Source of the DNA: Ruegeria marisrubri
GTDB taxonomy: Bacteria > Pseudomonadota > Alphaproteobacteria > Rhodobacterales > Rhodobacteraceae
Length of the DNA: 64,000 nucleotides
Assembly: GCF_001507595.1 (NCBI RefSeq)
Contig: NZ_LQBQ01000023.1
Coordinates: 62,001-126,000, forward strand
Direction of reading: 5' to 3'
Shown here: piece by piece, positions 62,099 to 64,000 of the stretch
Numbering within the stretch: the first letter of the stretch is position 1
How the letters are laid out: each line of letters begins with the position of its first letter
Made by a program: the position numbers and the translations under genes
The notes under the pieces: generated by a model
What the model was told of the DNA's origin: nothing
The model's input: only the letters and a program-made list of their open reading frames with translations
Database searches by the model: none

Positions 62099-62809
62099 TC
62101 AGCGCATCAAGGCCTTGAGCGCGCCGCGGACACGTTCGTCTTCGTTTTTGAGAAAGCTCTGCCCCAGTTCGTAGGCGCGCTGGATTTCGACGAGCCGGGT
62201 GGTCTGTTCGAGGGCGTTGACATTGGAGCCTTCGAGGAACCCTTGCAGGACTTTCGGACTCTCGACCGGCTCGACCTCGCCGTCGGCGCGGAACATCGCG
62301 CCGCCTTCCCGGACCAGGTCCCCGGGATCGGCCGGGCGATAGACACCGATCTGCCCCAGAGGCTGCCCACCCGCGCTGATCGTCCCATCATTCCCGAGAT
62401 GGACCGACACGGCATCGGGCGGAATGAAAATTGGAGCACCATTCGCGTCCAGAACACGATGGCCGTCCGGCGACGTCAATTCCCCTTGGGCGTTGGGAGT
62501 GAAGCTGCCCGCACGGGTCAGCCGGTTGCCAGCCGGCGTTTCCAGCACGAAAAACCCGTCACCCTCGATGGCAAGATCGAAGGTCCCGTTGGTTTGCGTC
62601 ATTCCTCCCTGCTGCAGCGACGTGTTGCGGGCCTGGGCGCGCGCCATCGACAGAGACGGCCCTTGGCGTGAGCCCTGGATGAATTCCGAAAACACAAGAC
62701 CCTGCTGCCGGTACCCGGTGGTATTGGCGTTTGCGATGTTGTTGGCAACAAGGCGTATCTCGTTCAACAGGCCCGACTGGCGGGACAGGGTGACATAGGC
62801 GGTTTCCAT
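62099..62809 (-). CDS. flgF: Flagellar proximal rod protein FlgF
   Basis: 236 residues. VANNIANANTTGYRQQGLVF, FDLAIEGDGFFVLETPAGNRLTRAGSF and the terminal helix NVNALEQTTRLVEIQRAYELGQSF. ATG 62809 overlaps the fliQ stop. Followed by flgG after 24 bp. Confidence 0.96.
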   Translation of the reverse strand: METAYVTLSRQSGLLNEIRLVANNIANANTTGYRQQGLVFSEFIQGSRQGPSLSMARAQARNTSLQQGGMTQTNGTFDLAIEGDGFFVLETPAGNRLTRAGSFTPNAQGELTSPDGHRVLDANGAPIFIPPDAVSVHLGNDGTISAGGQPLGQIGVYRPADPGDLVREGGAMFRADGEVEPVESPKVLQGFLEGSNVNALEQTTRLVEIQRAYELGQSFLKNEDERVRGALKALMR

Positions 62810-63081
62810 CAGCGGCCTCCTGCGATCAGGGGAACGATCGTCGTAGTGAAGAATGTCGCCAGCGTCTGCGTCATGAATCCCATCGAGATCCAGAAAACCA
62901 CGACGATGGCGACAAGTTTGGGGACGAAGGTCAGGGTCATCTCCTGAATCGAGGTCAACGCCTGCAACAGCCCAACGGCGAGCCCCATGATCAGCGCCGA
63001 CGCCAGGATCGGGACCGAGACAATGACCGCGATCCACAGCGCCTGGCGCAGGACATCATGGAAGAGACCTTCACCCAGCAT
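62809..63081 (-). CDS. fliQ: Flagellar export protein FliQ
   Basis: 90 residues, two long membrane helices (LWIAVIVSVPILASALIMGLAVGLLQALTSIQEMTLTFVPK), the FliQ signature. Export-gate subunit with FliP/FliR. Located between fliE and flgF. Confidence 0.96.
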   Translation of the reverse strand: MLGEGLFHDVLRQALWIAVIVSVPILASALIMGLAVGLLQALTSIQEMTLTFVPKLVAIVVVFWISMGFMTQTLATFFTTTIVPLIAGGR

Positions 63082-63084
63082 GGT

Positions 63085-63375
63085 TCAGACCGGCATCCGC
63101 AGAACTTCCTGATAGGCTTCGACCACCTTGTTTCGAACGACCACGGCGGTCTCCACGGCCAGTTCGGTTTGCGCCAAGGCTTGCACCAGCGCATGCGGAT
63201 CTGCTTGGCCGACCATGGCAGATTGCGCCATCTGTTCACTGTGCCGCAGGGTGTCGGCGAAATCGGTGAAGGGCGCGCGCAGCCCTTTGGCGGAACCGGC
63301 GTGATCGGGGTTGGCCAGCGTGGCAGGCCGGGCCGATGTGTAGTTCTGCGCGGCACTGAGCGATCGGATATCCAT
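63085..63375 (-). CDS. fliE: Flagellar hook-basal body protein FliE
   Basis: 96 residues ending in VQALAQTELAVETAVVVRNKVVEAYQEVLRMPV, the FliE C-terminal helix that joins the MS ring to the rod. 3 bp upstream of fliQ. Confidence 0.95.
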   Translation of the reverse strand: MDIRSLSAAQNYTSARPATLANPDHAGSAKGLRAPFTDFADTLRHSEQMAQSAMVGQADPHALVQALAQTELAVETAVVVRNKVVEAYQEVLRMPV

Positions 63376-63387
63376 TCTGGTCGTCCT

Positions 63388-63774
63388 TTACTTGCGGAGG
63401 AGATTCATGAGGTTCGCCGACATCTGGCGTGTCTGGTCGAACATCTTCAGGTTCGCTTCATAGCTGCGCTGCGCTTCGCGCGCGTCGGCGATTTCGATCA
63501 TCAGATCAACGTTCGAGCCCCGGTAGTGGCCGGTTTCATCGGCCAGCGGATGCCCCGGGTCGTAGATTCTTTCCAGCGCGCGCCGGTCCAGCCTTACGCG
63601 CCCCACCGCAACCCGCTCGCCACCTGCTTCTTCAACGGCTTCAAATGACACCATCTTGCGGCGATAACCCGGCGTATCGGCGTTTGCGATGTTCTCCGAC
63701 ACATGCCGCAGGCGTGCCGCCTGAGCACGCAGGGCGCTTGCGAAAGCAGCTAGGGAATTCGAGAAATCACTCAT
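63388..63774 (-). CDS. flgC: Flagellar proximal rod protein FlgC
   Basis: 128 residues. N-terminal VSENIANADTPGYRRKMVSFE, then GHYRGSNVDLMIEIADAREAQRSYEANLKMFDQTRQM, typical of FlgC. Eleven bp downstream of flgB. Confidence 0.96.
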   Translation of the reverse strand: MSDFSNSLAAFASALRAQAARLRHVSENIANADTPGYRRKMVSFEAVEEAGGERVAVGRVRLDRRALERIYDPGHPLADETGHYRGSNVDLMIEIADAREAQRSYEANLKMFDQTRQMSANLMNLLRK

Positions 63775-63785
63775 CGCACCGCACC

Positions 63786-64000
63786 TCAGACCTTGCCGAT
63801 GCTTGTACGAAGTATGGTCAGGGAAGAACGATAGATCGCGAGCGCGCGGTCGTGCTGTCGTTTGACGTCAACGGCCTTCAGCATCTCTTCTTCCAGTGAG
63901 ACACCGTTTCCATTCGCGTCCTGACGGCTTTCCAGGGTATATTCAGCCCAAGCCTGACCATCTTGCGCCTCAACGTTCATATGTCCTTCGCGCGTCGCGG
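63786..64000 (-). CDS. flgB: Flagellar proximal rod protein FlgB (C-terminal part, runs off the window)
   Basis: 71 C-terminal codons seen; the frame is open to the window edge. DANGNGVSLEEEMLKAVDVKRQHDRALAIYRSSLTILRTSIGKV is the FlgB C-terminal signature (the acidic NxVxLExEM segment). First visible gene of the flgB-flgC-fliE-fliQ-flgF-flgG-flgA-flgH-fliL operon. Confidence 0.93.
   Translation of the reverse strand, partial: ATREGHMNVEAQDGQAWAEYTLESRQDANGNGVSLEEEMLKAVDVKRQHDRALAIYRSSLTILRTSIGKV

Noticed and set aside
1..64000. CRISPR arrays, insertion sequences, integrases, prophage or toxin-antitoxin genes
   Set aside because: No repeat-spacer pattern, transposase, integrase or paired small toxin/antitoxin genes were seen on either strand.

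Overview
The window looks like a chromosomal segment of a marine alphaproteobacterium of the Roseobacter group (Rhodobacteraceae), close to Ruegeria. The class III aminotransferase at 9669-11066 resembles, from memory, the structurally characterised Ruegeria pomeroyi enzyme SPO3471. Other pointers are a single-domain FlgJ paired with a separate SltF-type transglycosylase, a compact one-domain RNase D, and no rpoN between lptB and hpf. I see no rRNA, tRNA, CRISPR array, insertion sequence or prophage.

Layout. (1) 1-2540: left flagellar block (FlgN-like, FlgJ-like, a FliK-like gene with an apparent frameshift, flgD). (2) 2604-16115: polyamine locus. A PotFGHI-type ABC importer with a PuuB-like oxidase (minus strand) is divergent from a GntR regulator and a putrescine/omega-amine aminotransferase, followed by a second PotABCD-like importer. 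A shared TTTGATCA motif marks the three regulated starts. (3) 16327-21110: rnd-kdsD-lptC-lptA-lptB, hpf, ptsN (LPS export and Kdo supply). (4) 21171-29716: envelope and housekeeping genes, including an SCP lipoprotein, an L,D-transpeptidase, hemH, a ComF-like protein, grxC, a nitrilase, ubiG, pip and an orphan half-size solute-binding protein. (5) 29764-35371: rimP-nusA-ylxR/L7Ae-infB, with a terminator inside the leader. (6) 35636-49433: a 14-gene minus-strand cluster combining tryptophan 2,3-dioxygenase, a formamidase, a fused 2-aminobenzoyl-CoA monooxygenase/reductase, RidA, thioesterase, a branched-chain-type ABC importer, an aryl-CoA ligase, acyl-CoA dehydrogenase, enoyl-CoA hydratase and MarR. 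(7) 49795-54339: an MFS exporter with a His-rich tail, then Lrp, saccharopine dehydrogenase and an antiquitin-type ALDH (lysine catabolism). (8) 54480-64000: right flagellar block (sltF-flhA-fliR-flhB-small coiled-coil gene; opposite strand flgB-flgC-fliE-fliQ-flgF-flgG-flgA-flgH-fliL).

How the genes work together. Region 6 reads as one route from tryptophan or anthranilate to CoA-bound alicyclic intermediates: uptake, CoA activation, dearomatisation by the fused flavoenzyme, probable RidA-assisted enamine hydrolysis, then beta-oxidation. Kynureninase, a 3-hydroxyacyl-CoA dehydrogenase and a thiolase are missing from the window. Region 2 couples two polyamine importers to transamination and oxidation enzymes under one GntR protein.

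The flagellar genes at the two ends would form one continuous locus if the roughly 52 kb between flgD and sltF were removed, which suggests a rearrangement. All three ABC importers carry a strong GC-rich hairpin without a U-run directly after the solute-binding-protein gene.
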